A stretch of 64,000 nt of DNA from Leptodontidium sp. MPI-SDFR-AT-0119 (lineage: Eukaryota; Ascomycota; Leotiomycetes; Helotiales; Leptodontidiaceae). The stretch is taken from NCBI GenBank assembly GCA_020726505.1, contig JAHLEZ010000004.1, positions 1,550,001-1,614,000 on the forward strand. Reading direction: 5' to 3'. Position numbers and translations under genes: made by a program. This document shows positions 33,871 to 44,991 of the stretch, piece after piece; positions within the stretch are counted from its first letter, which is position 1; every line of letters begins with the position of its first letter. Below the pieces are notes generated by a model, which was not told the DNA's origin, searched no databases, and saw only the letters and a list, made by a program, of their open reading frames with translations.

Positions 33871-36836
33871 ATGGCTGCTCACTCTCGAGACGACGCCGTT
33901 GTAGGACCCGACCATCCCGACAACCATGCATCTGCAAATCGCTGGCGCCATCAAGAGTCGTCAGCCTTTCGAGCGCATGCAGCTCCTCGAGGGGCAGACG
34001 AGAGAGGGGGTAGCAAGGGCCTGGCAGATTTCCTGAATGGCGACCGAGTTGAACCGCCCAAGTCTGCTGGCTCGGGAGGTTCGAAGTCGAAGCCAATTAT
34101 GGTAGCAGGGAATGTGCGCAATGGAAACAGCGGACCACAATACAGCGCCCAGCACGACCCTATTGGACATGATAAGGATGCTGATGGTACACATGGATCG
34201 CTGGAGGTCAAATGCGGTCCTTTGCTCAACTACAGGCGCATGGAGAATGGGACTTGGTTTGGCAGTGTCTTGGTGGTTACAAAGGGTGGAGGACTCGGAG
34301 ACAGCCCAGAGGTCCCAGAACTAAAGTTAAGAGCTGCCCCAGCTGGTCGGCCATTGGGCAATGTTGGCAGCAATATCAATGGTGCTACTGACGACATTCG
34401 AGGCGACGCCTACGGAGTTGTAACTGGTGTTGACTACAGCAATTTCAAGCAGCCTAGGTCTGGAGTATCACAAAACGGCGAAAAAACCAACGGGGCAAGT
34501 GGTAGTGGCCATGCTTCACAGGAGTTGAAATCCCGGGGTACCAAGCTCTACTCTGATCGCAACAACACATTCTGGCGATTTGACTTGCAGGTTCCCATGC
34601 AGCAGTCAGAATTGAAGTGCGATTATGAGATTCCGGCACTCACCTTCACATCCGCAGGAAAGACCGACAAGCAATCTTTCTATATCCCCGCCATTCCCGA
34701 ATCGATGAGAATCATGTTCCATTCCTGCAACGGATTCAGTGTCGGTACAGATGAGGAAGCTTACAGCGGAGCTTGCTTGTGGAATGACGTCCAGCGAGAG
34801 CACGCAAAGGCTCCTTTCCACGTAATGTATGTAATCCCAGCCATATGGATCATCCTAGCAGCTACTGACAAGTAATAGGCTTGGAGGTGGAGACCAGATC
34901 TACAATGATGGTATTCGAGTTGGTGGACCTTTGAGAGAGTGGACTGATATCAGCAATCCTCACAAGAGGAAAGAGTACCCTTTCCCCGAGTCTCTGAGAA
35001 AGCGATGCGACGAATACTATGTAAATAATTATATTAAGTGGTAGGTTGACAAAGTGTATAAGAAGGCACTTCTTTGCTAACTTTTGGCAGGTACTCAACC
35101 GAGCCTTTTGCAGGTGCCAATGGCCAGATTCCTCAATTGAATCTCTGGGATGACCATGATGTGAGTCTTTAGTCTTTTTTATCATGTCCCTGAAACCAGT
35201 TCTGACTTTGAACTAGATCATCGATGGGTTTGGATCGTACGTAGACGACTTCATGCGTTGTTCCGTATTCCGCGGCATTGGAGGTGTTGCGAACAAGTAC
35301 TATCTGCTATTTCAGCACCATCTGGCACCTCCACCCTCGACTTACACCACTGGTAAGTATAGCACCGCAGAATTTGTTACATGAGCTAAATATCCTTCAG
35401 ATGCACCTCAAACCACTGGTCACGAGGAGGTTGGACTTGATGAGAGACAGCTTGAAAACACATACGTTCTGGATGAGAAGACCATTGATTCGGGCTACAT
35501 CATCGGAGCCAAGCCTGGAGTAAGTCCACTTTCAGACTCGTTAAAACTTACCTTTCACTAATGACTTCTAGCCGTACGTTGTAGAGCACTCCCGAAGTAT
35601 CTATGCCAGACTCGGTGCTAGGATAGCCTTCTTTGGCATTGATGCAAGAACTGAGGTAATTATCTCGACTCCTCCATGGTGTTACCTTGCAACTAACACG
35701 TTCAGCGAACCCGAAAGCAAGTCAATTACCCCGAGACGTACGAAATCATCTTCAGCAGGTTGAGAAAGGAGCTCAGCGCCGCCAAAGCATCTTCCTCTCC
35801 CATTCAACATTTGGTTGTTCTCTTGGGTATTCCTATTGCATACCCTGTACGTTCCCCCCGAAACTACTTTACAACAATACTAACATGTTGCAGCGCTTGA
35901 CGTGGCTTGAAAATATCTTCTCGAGCCCAATCATTGCCCCCATCAAGTTCCTCCACAAGAGATTCGGTTTCGGTTAGTGACCTGGCTTCCTTTTTGCTCA
36001 GCTGCTAACGTTCGCCAGGTGGTGGATTCTTCAACCATTTTGATGGCAGCGTTGATTTATTGGACGATCTCGACGACCATTACACAGCTCGCACCCACAA
36101 AAAGGAGCGACTGTTCCTCGTGCACCAACTCCAAGCCCTTGCATCCGAGTTTTCCGTTCGAATCACAATTCTCGGAGGCGACGTACACTTGGCGGCTGTT
36201 GGTCGATTCTACTCGAATCCCAAGCTTCACATCCCAGTCGCTAACGATTACCGCTACATGGCCAACATTATCTCCTCTGCTATTGTCAACAAGCCTCCAC
36301 CACAAGCTGTTGCGAATTTGCTGGCCAGACGAAATAAGCTGCATCACTTGGACCATGACACGGACGAGACTCTGATGAAGTTTTTCGATAAGGATCCTGG
36401 TGATTCCAGCAAGACATCTAATTCCAACCATGTTACAATGCCAAGTCGGAACTGGGCTGTCATTACCGAGAATTCAGCTGGCGCAAGCCCACGTTCTGTC
36501 GCCAATGGAAATGGAGCTGCCCCTAACGGAACTTCCGATGTGACTACCTCTGACAAGCAAGCTACCTCCAAGCCTAAGGATGGCCATTCGTGGCTCCACG
36601 ATGGCGAAGTTGGTGCTGGAACGAAGCACAAGGCCGCAGACAGCTTGACCCATGGCAAGGATGCTGACGGAAGTCTTGATGTCTGCATCAGAGTTGAGAA
36701 GGATCAACATGACAGCGATGGTAAGACACAGTCATATGGCATGACCATCCCGACTCTCCAGATCCATCCTGGTGTTTCGAACAAAACTCTGGAGAAGAGA
36801 CATCCAGCTGAGGGAACTGTTCGTGAGCATGATTAG
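33871..36836 (+). CDS. PhoD-like phosphatase (PhoD_2 type)
   Basis: Predicted metallophosphatase of the fungal PhoD_2 class; substrate unknown. Nine exons: 33871-34826, 34879-35040, 35091-35160, 35217-35352, 35401-35519, 35572-35655, 35706-35846, 35894-35972 and 36019-36836, all in phase, giving 854 residues. The first ~100 residues are polar and disordered. The catalytic-domain signatures are CNGFSVGTDEEAYSGACLWN, MLGGGDQIYNDG (metal-binding GGDQ-x-Y-x-D), VVLLGIPIAYP, LLDDLDDHYTARTHKKERLF and ITILGGDVHLAAVGRFYSNP (GGDVH metal ligands). The C-terminal ~190 residues after the domain are Ser/Asn/Lys-rich and disordered. No signal peptide, so cytosolic or peripheral membrane. Confidence 0.9.
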
Positions 36837-37335
36837 AAGTTTGGTTTTGATGCTGGGAAGTCTTTAGGCTAGATGCGAGTGTAATTATGCAGCAGAGATA
36901 TCCCAATTGTACTAATAGCGAAGAGCATCGATAGTTTTCATCAAAGTTATGACGGCTTAATAGCAGGGCGAGGGTGAGCTACCTGGGGAAGATAACTACC
37001 TACCTACCAAGGCATACTCAAGAAGAGCAGCCACTCAATACGGTAGGTCACGTGACGAATTTCCTTGGCAACACGGAAGTTTATATCGAGTTGGTGAAGC
37101 TCTTTAAGAGAACTTGCCTATTTTGGTGATCAGAAATAATGACAGGATATTTTCCCGTGGTATATGCAGTCATCTGAAGTTGATCCTCAATGGAAATGGT
37201 CAACTTGCAAGGTCACGCTGCCTCGGCATTCCATTCACGCTAGTCATGGGGTCCGCTTGAGCTCAATCGAGACCTGAAGCCGTGATAAAGCAGCACCAGC
37301 ATCGAACGGGGGAGCGAGAACGCGACAATCGCAGA
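36837..37335. promoter_or_regulatory. Upstream region of the GST fusion gene
   Basis: 499 bp between tandem genes, with a TACCTACCTACC tract near 37000. No gene. Confidence 0.45.
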
Positions 37336-39777
37336 ATGGAGTCGGAGCCAGTTCTTCACCAGCAGTTATCCTCGCAATACCGGGCACTGCAACCACAGGC
37401 TGCCCAAGCCATCCAGCATGGCCAGCCTCACCTAGGGCACCATACGCTAGCTTCCCAAGCCGGACTCGACCTCGACCTCAACAATAGCGATGCCGTGTTC
37501 CACCAGGAGCTTCGATTGCAGGACCCAAACGGACATGGCTTCCAATCTTCGAATCCCTTTGAACAACACGGCCATGGCCACGGACCTATGCATGTGCAGA
37601 ACAATGGAAGTCCGCATACCCCGCAACATAACAATGGTGGACAGTTTGGGATTCTGGCCGCGGGGTCAATCCAGCATAACTCGATCGCCCGTTTGCAGGA
37701 GGATGACAACATATATGGCGCACCAGATGGGTCGGACCAGAAGAGTAATGGACATTTGAGCACTAAAGTTGTTGTTGATCCTCCTAATTTAGCAGAATGG
37801 CGTCAAAAGCTATTCAATGTGGACGAAATGATTACTTTGAGTGAGGATGAGTATGTTGCCGAAACTCTCTGCTATGTGTATATGTTTACTAAAAATGCTC
37901 CTACAGGTTTCAAACTTACTTTCCTCATGTCGATAATGTATACTCCCACCGTTCCACCCAACGCTACAAGCGCAAGCCCTTCGTTTCCCATTACTGGGAC
38001 TGCCGACTTAAAGGAAGACCCCCTGGAACACCCAAATCGAACGATCCCAATAAGAAGAAGCGGAAGCGAACGGCAAGAGAGCGGGACCTATGCGATGTCA
38101 AGATCAAGATCACAGAATACTTCCCAGGTGCTATGTTACGGCCGGATTTTGTACCAGACGGAGGCCCAATTCCACAGCCAGATCCAACACAGAGTGACAA
38201 CTTCTTTGCGCCCGGTCAACCAGGAGCCCCTATTCATCAACAAAATCAGTTTGGTGTCTCTTTTGTCAACAGTTCTCTGGGAGCAAATCACCCCGGCGCA
38301 ACTGGACAAAGATACTACACCATCCAGCGGGTCAACGGTAATGGTGGAAACGGTAAAGGCGATGGCGTCCCGGGACCTCACAAGCATGCCTTGTCAGAGA
38401 GTGACAGGGTCAAGAAGAATAGTATCCAGAGACTCACTATGAAGAAGGATAAGGAGGAAAAGAAAACTCAGGTATGTGACCCCTCCAGTTTTTGAGATAC
38501 ATATCCATGCACGGGCCAGCTGTACCTACCCCGGTTTCTTGGCATCAATAGAGCAGCATGGGAATCCTTCTGGCGAGCTGCAAGAGGGTCGGTCCGCTTC
38601 TCCCCATACCTAGTCTGGGGTGGTCATCGTCATTTTGGGAATATACTTGAAATCGTCCTGAGATTGTCAAACAAGCATATCATGACTTCTCTCCATTGCT
38701 ATAAAATGGCTGCCTGGCCGTCATTGCCAGGCATCGTGTTGAAGAATTCAACATTCTCTCGCCCTTTTCAAACTTTCTCAAGAACCTACGATATTTTTGG
38801 AACCATGGCTGACACTACAGCACAACAGAAAACATATCATAAGAAAGCCAGCGGTAATGCGTTGACTACTGTTAGAAAGCATTCCAAGGAAAATGAGTTG
38901 AAGCTATTCGGCAGCTGCTTCTGGTGAGTGCAAAACCATGATCCTTGGACATCCTGTGACGTCAGCCCCAATATAAGAGTCATGGCTGATTGATCCTTTA
39001 GTCCCTTCGTTCAGCGAGTCTGGATTGCCATGGAGGCCAAGGGCTTGCAGTATCAGTACATTGAGGTTGACCCATATAAGAAGCCTCAGGCGTTATTGGA
39101 AGTCAATCCTCGCGGTCTTGTTCCTGGGATTCGGCATGGAGATTGGGGCTGTGGGGAAAGCACAGTCCTGATGGAATATGTACGTTCAAAAGCCATATCT
39201 TGTAGGAGTGAATTATTGACGATATCATACATAGCTTGAGGATCTCGGCGCCGGCCCACCTCTTCTCCCTCCAAATAATCCTCAACTCAGAGCTAATTGC
39301 AGACTTTGGGCCGACCACGTAAGTAACCTTAATTGATCCTTGCAACATATTGCAGTCTAACAACCACAGATCAACCGTAACATCGTACCAGCCTTCTACC
39401 ACCTTCTCCAGGCGCAAGAATTCAATAAACAAGCAGAGTACACCACCAAACTCAAAGACGAAATCGGCAAAATCGTCGACATGGCTGACCAGCACGGCCC
39501 CTTTTTCCTTGGCCCCCAACTCTCCTATGTAGATATTCAATTCGCACCCTGGATGATCCGTTTCTCCCGAGTACTGAGACACTATCGCGGCTGGCCCGAT
39601 CCACAACCGGACAGCAGATGGGGACGCTGGCTGGACGCCGTCGAGAATAACGAGCATGTCAAGAACACCACTAGTCTGGATGAGCTGTACATTGACAGTT
39701 ATGAGCGGTATGCGCAGAACCGACCTAATACCTCCGAGTTGGCTGATGCTGTTAATGGTGGGTATGGATTGCCATGA
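37336..39777 (+). CDS. Glutathione S-transferase fused to a basic AT-hook/NLS-like N-terminal region
   Basis: Six exons: 37336-37850, 37907-38471, 38829-38923, 39002-39179, 39235-39318 and 39370-39777, in phase, 614 residues. Residues 1-170 are Gln/His/Asn-rich and disordered. Residues ~173-240 are strongly basic, with an AT-hook-like core (LKGRPPGTPK, about 208) and an NLS-like cluster (NKKKRKR, about 220). Residues 361-614 are a GST: thioredoxin-fold start with a cysteine active site (GSCFCPFVQRVW, Cys392, omega-like), the cis-Pro region NPRGLVPGIRHG, then a helical C-terminal domain. The splice 38471|38829 joins KKTQ to KTYHKKASGNAL. An in-frame ATG at 38805 inside that intron allows a free 262-residue GST as well. 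Confidence 0.8.
38696..38804 (+). promoter_or_regulatory. Candidate internal promoter for a short GST transcript
   Basis: Within the 357-nt third-exon-preceding intron there is a TATAAAA at 38700-38706, a CT-rich stretch at about 38755-38785 and an ATG in strong context (ACCATGG) at 38805. That ATG runs in frame through the acceptor at 38828 into the GST exons. Two further in-frame ATGs (38682, 38706) would add a basic, acid-poor N-terminus resembling a mitochondrial presequence. Confidence 0.5.
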
Positions 39778-40281
39778 GACGTGGAGGAGTGAATGGGGAA
39801 GTGAGTTTAATGATACGATGTTTCCACGGCTGGTATACAGGACAGCTGATCTGTAGGAACAATAAGGAGTGGTATGACGGTGTTGTGGGCTTTCTGCTTT
39901 ATTTGTACGAGATAGGTGCTTGGTATTGACGCGACATATGATTGCTGATACGTAGGAAGCGTTTTTGCATATAGCAGGCATCGCCTAGACATAACGAATG
40001 GACTGTTTACGAATATTGGATCAAGCTGGTTTCAATGTGACATCTTCCAATCTCAGCTTAATGGTACCTTATGAAGCATCTATCAATCAGCACAGTCAGT
40101 CGTTGTCCTGTGCTCTGATGTTTCCATGACTGGCTGTTGGTCAAAGTCCTACCGTGATGCAGAAGCTGTGCTTATCACTTTCAATCCTTCCCATCCAAAA
40201 CGCCCGCAATGCAACTCCTCCATTCCATGCCCACAATGATATCTACGCTTGACCAATCCATTCTTCCATCAATCCATGAAA
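39778..40281. other. Convergent intergenic region
   Basis: 504 bp of 3' flank between the GST and GIR2 genes; no gene seen. Confidence 0.5.
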
Positions 40282-41074
40282 TCAAGCCTCAACCTTAAGT
40301 TTCTCCACCTCAGCCGGTAGTGCATCATCTTCATCCTCATCCTCCTCAATCTTGCCAGCCAGACCTCTCTCCCAAAGTTGTTTCCCCGTCAACTGCACCA
40401 CAGTATCCTTCCCTCTATTTTTCTTCTTCTCAGCCGCCTCATCAACCTCCTCCTCCCTGACCCTCACCTCCTCCATCTCCTTCCTAAAATCCCTCCTCCA
40501 ACTTGTAAACGTCTCCGGCGTAACAGGCGTGCCATGGAACTTCTTATTCTCCTCCTGCTCGGCAGCTAATAATTTCTGCTCATGCACTGCACGAGCGGCT
40601 GCTTGTCGCTCGGCCACCAGCTGCTCTGCATTGTCTTTCAGCGTCGAGTAGATGGTGAAGATCATAGCCATGCCCATGTTCTCCTCGATTGTCTCTTTCA
40701 GCCCATCTAAGAGGCTATCTTTGTCCGATGCGACGCTGAAGTAGGTGTGTGTTGGCGCATTTGGAGGTGGGAGGAGATCCAGGGTCGGAGGTTCCTCGGG
40801 GTAGTCTTCGGGGTATTTGACTTGTAGGATGATGGTTGGGGGTTCGGAATCGTCGTCATCGTCGTTCGTGATGTCTAGGAGCACTGATATCCGGAATTCT
40901 GTGTCTGAGATGTCTGTTGAGGTGTCAGTGAATTGCAAGGAAGAGTGCTCTCCTTTCCGCGACGTAGGGTTTGTAGATGTTTGCTTAGAGTTTTCTGCTA
41001 GACTCACCTTGGATTTCTTCGGGGAAGATACTGTCGAGGACTTCCCTCTCCTCAATCTGTTCTTCTCTACCCAT
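40282..41074 (-). CDS. GIR2: RWD-domain protein Gir2/RWDD1-like
   Basis: RWD protein that in yeast binds Gcn1 and the GTPase Rbg2 and moderates Gcn2 signalling on ribosomes. Exons 41074-41008 and 40913-40282 join to 232 residues. Starting at 41074 gives MGREEQIEEREVLDSIFPEE, the standard RWD opening; reading through the intron instead would give a longer but unrelated N-terminus, so splicing is required. The RWD core continues with ISDTEFRISVLLDI and the signature YPEDYPEEPPTLDL. C-terminal to it are a coiled, charged region and TPETFTSWRRDFRKEME, the conserved tail of the DFRP2 group, then an acidic end. Confidence 0.9.
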
Positions 41075-41268
41075 CTCGAGTGATTTAGCTTGCTCCCTTC
41101 CGAAATATCAAGGTCTCCCATCCGGATATTTTGGTGGTGGGGTACAGCCGCCAAGATATGACTAGCGCGGATCGATAAGGACGGGAGAGAAAAAGATGTG
41201 AACTTTTTTTGGGGCTGGAATTTCCCAATCTGATAACCAGACACAACTTTTTGTGAATTGTTTTCACG
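41075..41268. promoter_or_regulatory. Compact bidirectional promoter GIR2/PUF6
   Basis: Only 194 bp separate the two start codons, so a single nucleosome-depleted region must serve both genes. A run of seven Ts (about 41201-41209) lies near the middle, as is common in fungal bidirectional promoters. No factor site assigned. Confidence 0.65.
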
Positions 41269-43498
41269 ATGCCTTCTGCGACCACCACGAAGACTGCCTC
41301 GGCTGGCACGAAGAGGAAATCGGCTCCTGTCAAGAATGTTCATGTCAAGGAGAGCAAGAAGCCGAAAATCGACGGTGCGGTCAAGTCTGCGATGAAGAAG
41401 GGAAAGTCGGCGCCTGTGAAGCAGGTCGAGGTTTCGAGTGATGAGGACTCTGAGGACTCGGACTCGGATGGCGGAGTTCCTCTTGATTATCGATCGAAGA
41501 AAGGAAGTGAGAAGGAGGAGGATGAGGAGGCAGAAAGCGAAGAGGAGGATATTCCCAAAGCTGCCGACGGATTGCACCCAGACAGAGCGAAGGCTGTAGT
41601 AACAAATAGTGAGTACCTTGCTCTATGCTGTCAATTGATATTCTAATATTGAAGCAGGTCAATCGTCTAGAGAAGCACATGCAAAGCAAAAAGCCCTAGC
41701 ACAAGAACGAAAAGCCGCAAAGCCATTAGCAGACGAATTAGCCCGGACGAAGAAGATCTGGGAGCGCCTACGCCGGAAATCTCACGTTCCGCTCGAGGAG
41801 AGAAAACAATTGGTCAGCGAACTATTTGAGATTATCACTGGCAAGATCAAGGATTACGTCCTCAAACACGACAGTGTTCGAGTTGTTCAGACCGCCATCA
41901 AATATGCCAACGCAGAGCAGAGGAAGATAATTGCCAAGGAGCTCGCAGGATCATACCGCCAACTCGCCGAGAGCAGATATGCCAAGTTCTTGATTGGAAA
42001 GTTGTTGGTCCAGAATGATAATGAGATCAGAGATATTATCGTACCGGAATTCTTTGGCCACGTTCGCAGACTCATTAAGCACCCAGAAGCTTCCTGGATT
42101 CTCGACGATGTCTACCGTGGAGTCGCTACCCGACACCAAAAGGCTACGATCCTTCGAGAGTGGTATGGTGCTGAATTTGCCCTTTTCCAAAAGGACAAAT
42201 CGGAGAAGATTACTGGGGATCTCGCAGATATTCTAGCTGTGGAAGCTGGAAAGCGAGCGCCGATCATGCGATCCCTTCAAGAACTCATCAACCAGCTCAT
42301 CCAGAAGAAGATGACCGGTTTCACCCTCCTCCACGATGCTATGCTCCAGTATTTCCTCAACGCTAAACAAGGAACCGAGGAAGTTACTGAATATCTAGAG
42401 ATCATCAAGGGCGATGAGGAAGGAGACTTACTCAAGAACTTGGCTTTCACAAGATCTGGATCTAGAGTTGTTAGTCTGGCTTTGGCTTATGGAACTGCGA
42501 AGGACCGAAAGCAGATCCTCAAGACCTACAAGGACACCCTACAGATGATGGCAGGCGATCCAAATGCTCATATTGTCATCCTCACTGCATACGAAGTCAT
42601 CGACGATACTGTCCTGACCTCGAAATCCATCTTCCCCGAGTTACTGAGCAAAAACGACGACAAGCAAGTAGAGAACATTGTGTTTTTCGCTAATGATCTC
42701 AATGCCCGCACCACACTCCTATACCTCTTCCAAGGCCGATCGAAAGCATTGTTCCCAGCAAGCCACTCAGTGGACCTGGAAATTCTCGCTGAAGTTGACA
42801 AAGTTCGGGTTACCACCAGTAAAAAGGACCCTGAGATCAGACGAAGCGAGTTAGCCAAGGCCCTGTCTCCAACTCTCCTGAAAGCAATTGCAGCAGCGGC
42901 TTCAGATCTAGTTTCTACGAGTTTCGGATCTCAATTCGTCACTGAAGTGCTCTTTGCTGCCGAGGGGGACAAGACCGCAGCTCTCAACGCAGTAGCAGAG
43001 ACTGCCGCGGGAGACCCAACATACATCCAGCCCTTGGCCGCCGAAGGAGAGGATCAGACAGAGGTCACCTCCCATCTCGCTAGCACACCCCACGGCGGCA
43101 AGATGCTCAAGGCACTCATCGCAGGTGGTCGATTCGACCCCAAGACGAAAGCCGTTGTCCCAGTTGAGCCAGCCCTCAACTTCGCAGACATCCTGTACCC
43201 CAACATCAAAGATTTCATCATTGAGTGGGCTACAGGATCAAGTTCCTTCACCGTTCTCGCTCTTCTCGAATCACCTTATTTCTCACACAAAGACGAAGTT
43301 CTACAGATCCTCAAGGACGGCAAGAAGAAATTGCAGAAAGCTGCCGAGGAGGAGACCGCAGAGCAGAAATCAAGGAGGGAAGCTGCGGCGGTGGAGAAGG
43401 ATACTAAGGATGTCAAAGGGAAGACTAAGAAGTCGAAACTGGTCAAGGAGAGAGACATGGGGAATAAAGGCTCGGCGCTTCTATTAGAGATGATTTGA
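41269..43498 (+). CDS. PUF6: Pumilio-family ribosome-biogenesis protein Puf6
   Basis: Nucleolar RNA-binding protein needed for 60S subunit assembly (and ASH1 mRNA repression in yeast). Exons 41269-41608 and 41658-43498 give 726 residues. The N-terminal ~110 residues are Lys-rich then acidic (SSDEDSEDSDSDGG), as in other Puf6 proteins. PUF repeats follow, for example DYVLKHDSVRVVQTAIKYAN and ESRYAKFLIGKLLVQND, and the CPL-type C-terminal region includes DPTYIQPLAAEGED and STPHGGKMLKALIAGGRFDP. The tail is basic and ends NKGSALLLEMI. Length and order match the family. Confidence 0.93.
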
Positions 43499-43934
43499 TG
43501 AGATGATAGAGGATGGATTGTCTAATTGTACACTCCATCTTATCTGTCCGCCTGGCTGGCTGTAATGATACCCTTGGTCATAATTTGTCTCTTCGTGTTT
43601 GAAATTTTTTTTTATTTCATTTCATTCTCCGTTCCCTTGTTACATGAAATGAAGAGTCGTAGGGCAAGTGTGTATGCCCAGTGGCAGCGCATCCAACATC
43701 CTCGATCCAATCCCAGAAATACATGCATGTATGCGAGTTGGTTGAACTTGATTCTAACCCCCAATTCCCCTTCATTTCCTTCTCAACCCATCCATCCATT
43801 CCATACATCCATCCTACAATCCTTCACCCAAATCCCCCCTTCTTTTGAAATGTCAGCCACCAACTCCAGCTGAGCCCAGAGACAAGGACAAAATATGTAT
43901 CTTACATACATACGGAGCAACCCAGCAACATCCA
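43499..43934. other. Convergent intergenic region
   Basis: 436 bp: the PUF6 3' flank and the 3' flank of the small minus-strand gene. T-rich runs near 43603-43620; no gene. Confidence 0.45.
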
Positions 43935-44186
43935 CTACTGCCATGTACTCGCTCTTCTCAAGCCAAACGGAGGTGGAGGCGGCGGCGACCCGCCTCTGGC
44001 CCGAGTCAACAAGTTGGTGTATGATCCTGGTGTGGTATGTTCCGGGATGCTGTTCTCCAATGGCATCTCAAACATGGGGATGGTCTTGAATCCCAGATCG
44101 CGGGAGAGTGCGCGGGTGTGTTTGCGGTAGGAAGGGCGGGGAGGGGTGGTTGGTGTTGTTGTTGTAGTGATAGTGGTGGGCTGCAT
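43935..44186 (-). CDS. Small proline-rich protein of unknown function
   Basis: Single exon, 83 residues. The ATG (44186) has a strong context and is preceded on the minus strand by about 270 nt of CT/CA-rich sequence with no G-rich stretches, exactly like a fungal 5' UTR. The first 20 residues are Thr/Pro-rich; the rest (RALSRDLGFKTIPMFEMPLE, then PEHTTPGSYTNLLTRARGG and a Pro6 run) looks like sequence under constraint. No signal peptide, membrane segment or known domain. Function unknown. Confidence 0.5.
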   Translation of the reverse strand: MQPTTITTTTTPTTPPRPSYRKHTRALSRDLGFKTIPMFEMPLENSIPEHTTPGSYTNLLTRARGGSPPPPPPFGLRRASTWQ

Positions 44187-44991
44187 TTTGAATGTGGTTT
44201 GTGTTTGTGTGTGGCTGATGAGGTGGCTTGGTGTGAGAGAGCGAAATGGTAGAGATATCGAGTAAAAAGCTTGCAGCGGGTAGATGTATGGAAATTGGAC
44301 AGAGTCGTATGAGTAGTTGAGTGAGTGAATTGCTGGCCGGCAGGAGAATTAACGAGAGTTATTGGATGGTAAAAAGACCGACCAGCGGAAGAAAGTAAAG
44401 AATGTACTACAAAACGAACGAGAGAGTGGTAAGGAGGGAAGAAAGAACAGAACACAAAACCGGTAGTTAGCGGAGGTCGTCGTTTATATGACTTTTGACA
44501 TCCTGTAAAGGAGGAGGGGAGGGGAGGGCGTCAGCCAATGCAATGTCTTACTGAGATACTGCCCCCCTCCCCAGTTTTTTTTGTCCCGTAGCTGGGATGA
44601 AACATGGCGGATCATGCCTGTCAATTAATCTGATGTTGACACTTGACAGGAGGCTGAGCTGGACTTCGAATGGTTCTGAAACGATCTCGCCTCTTCCCGA
44701 GTTTGATGTGCGGTCTGGACTGCGTGTACCTTGTACGCGAGGAGCATCAATCGTTGATCTAACGGTGTGTATGGTTCCTCTGACTGGTTTGTCACAACTG
44801 ATAGAGAGTTTTTGCATTTTTGATTTGACATTTCCCCTTCATTTATAAAGAATTTGCAAACTATTATCTGGGTTTGGAAGCTTGATTGTTTAAAATTAAT
44901 AAAAAATAAAAAATAAAAAATAAATTTTTTTTTTCTTCTTTCTTTTTCTGTCAAGTTGCCCATGTTGTACGCCCACTGGCTAAGCGAGACC
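44187..44991. other. Intergenic region, AT-rich at its right end
   Basis: Leader of the small gene, then the 3' flank of the carrier pseudogene. An A/T-only stretch with AAAAAT repeats and a T-run lies at about 44895-44940. Confidence 0.5.
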
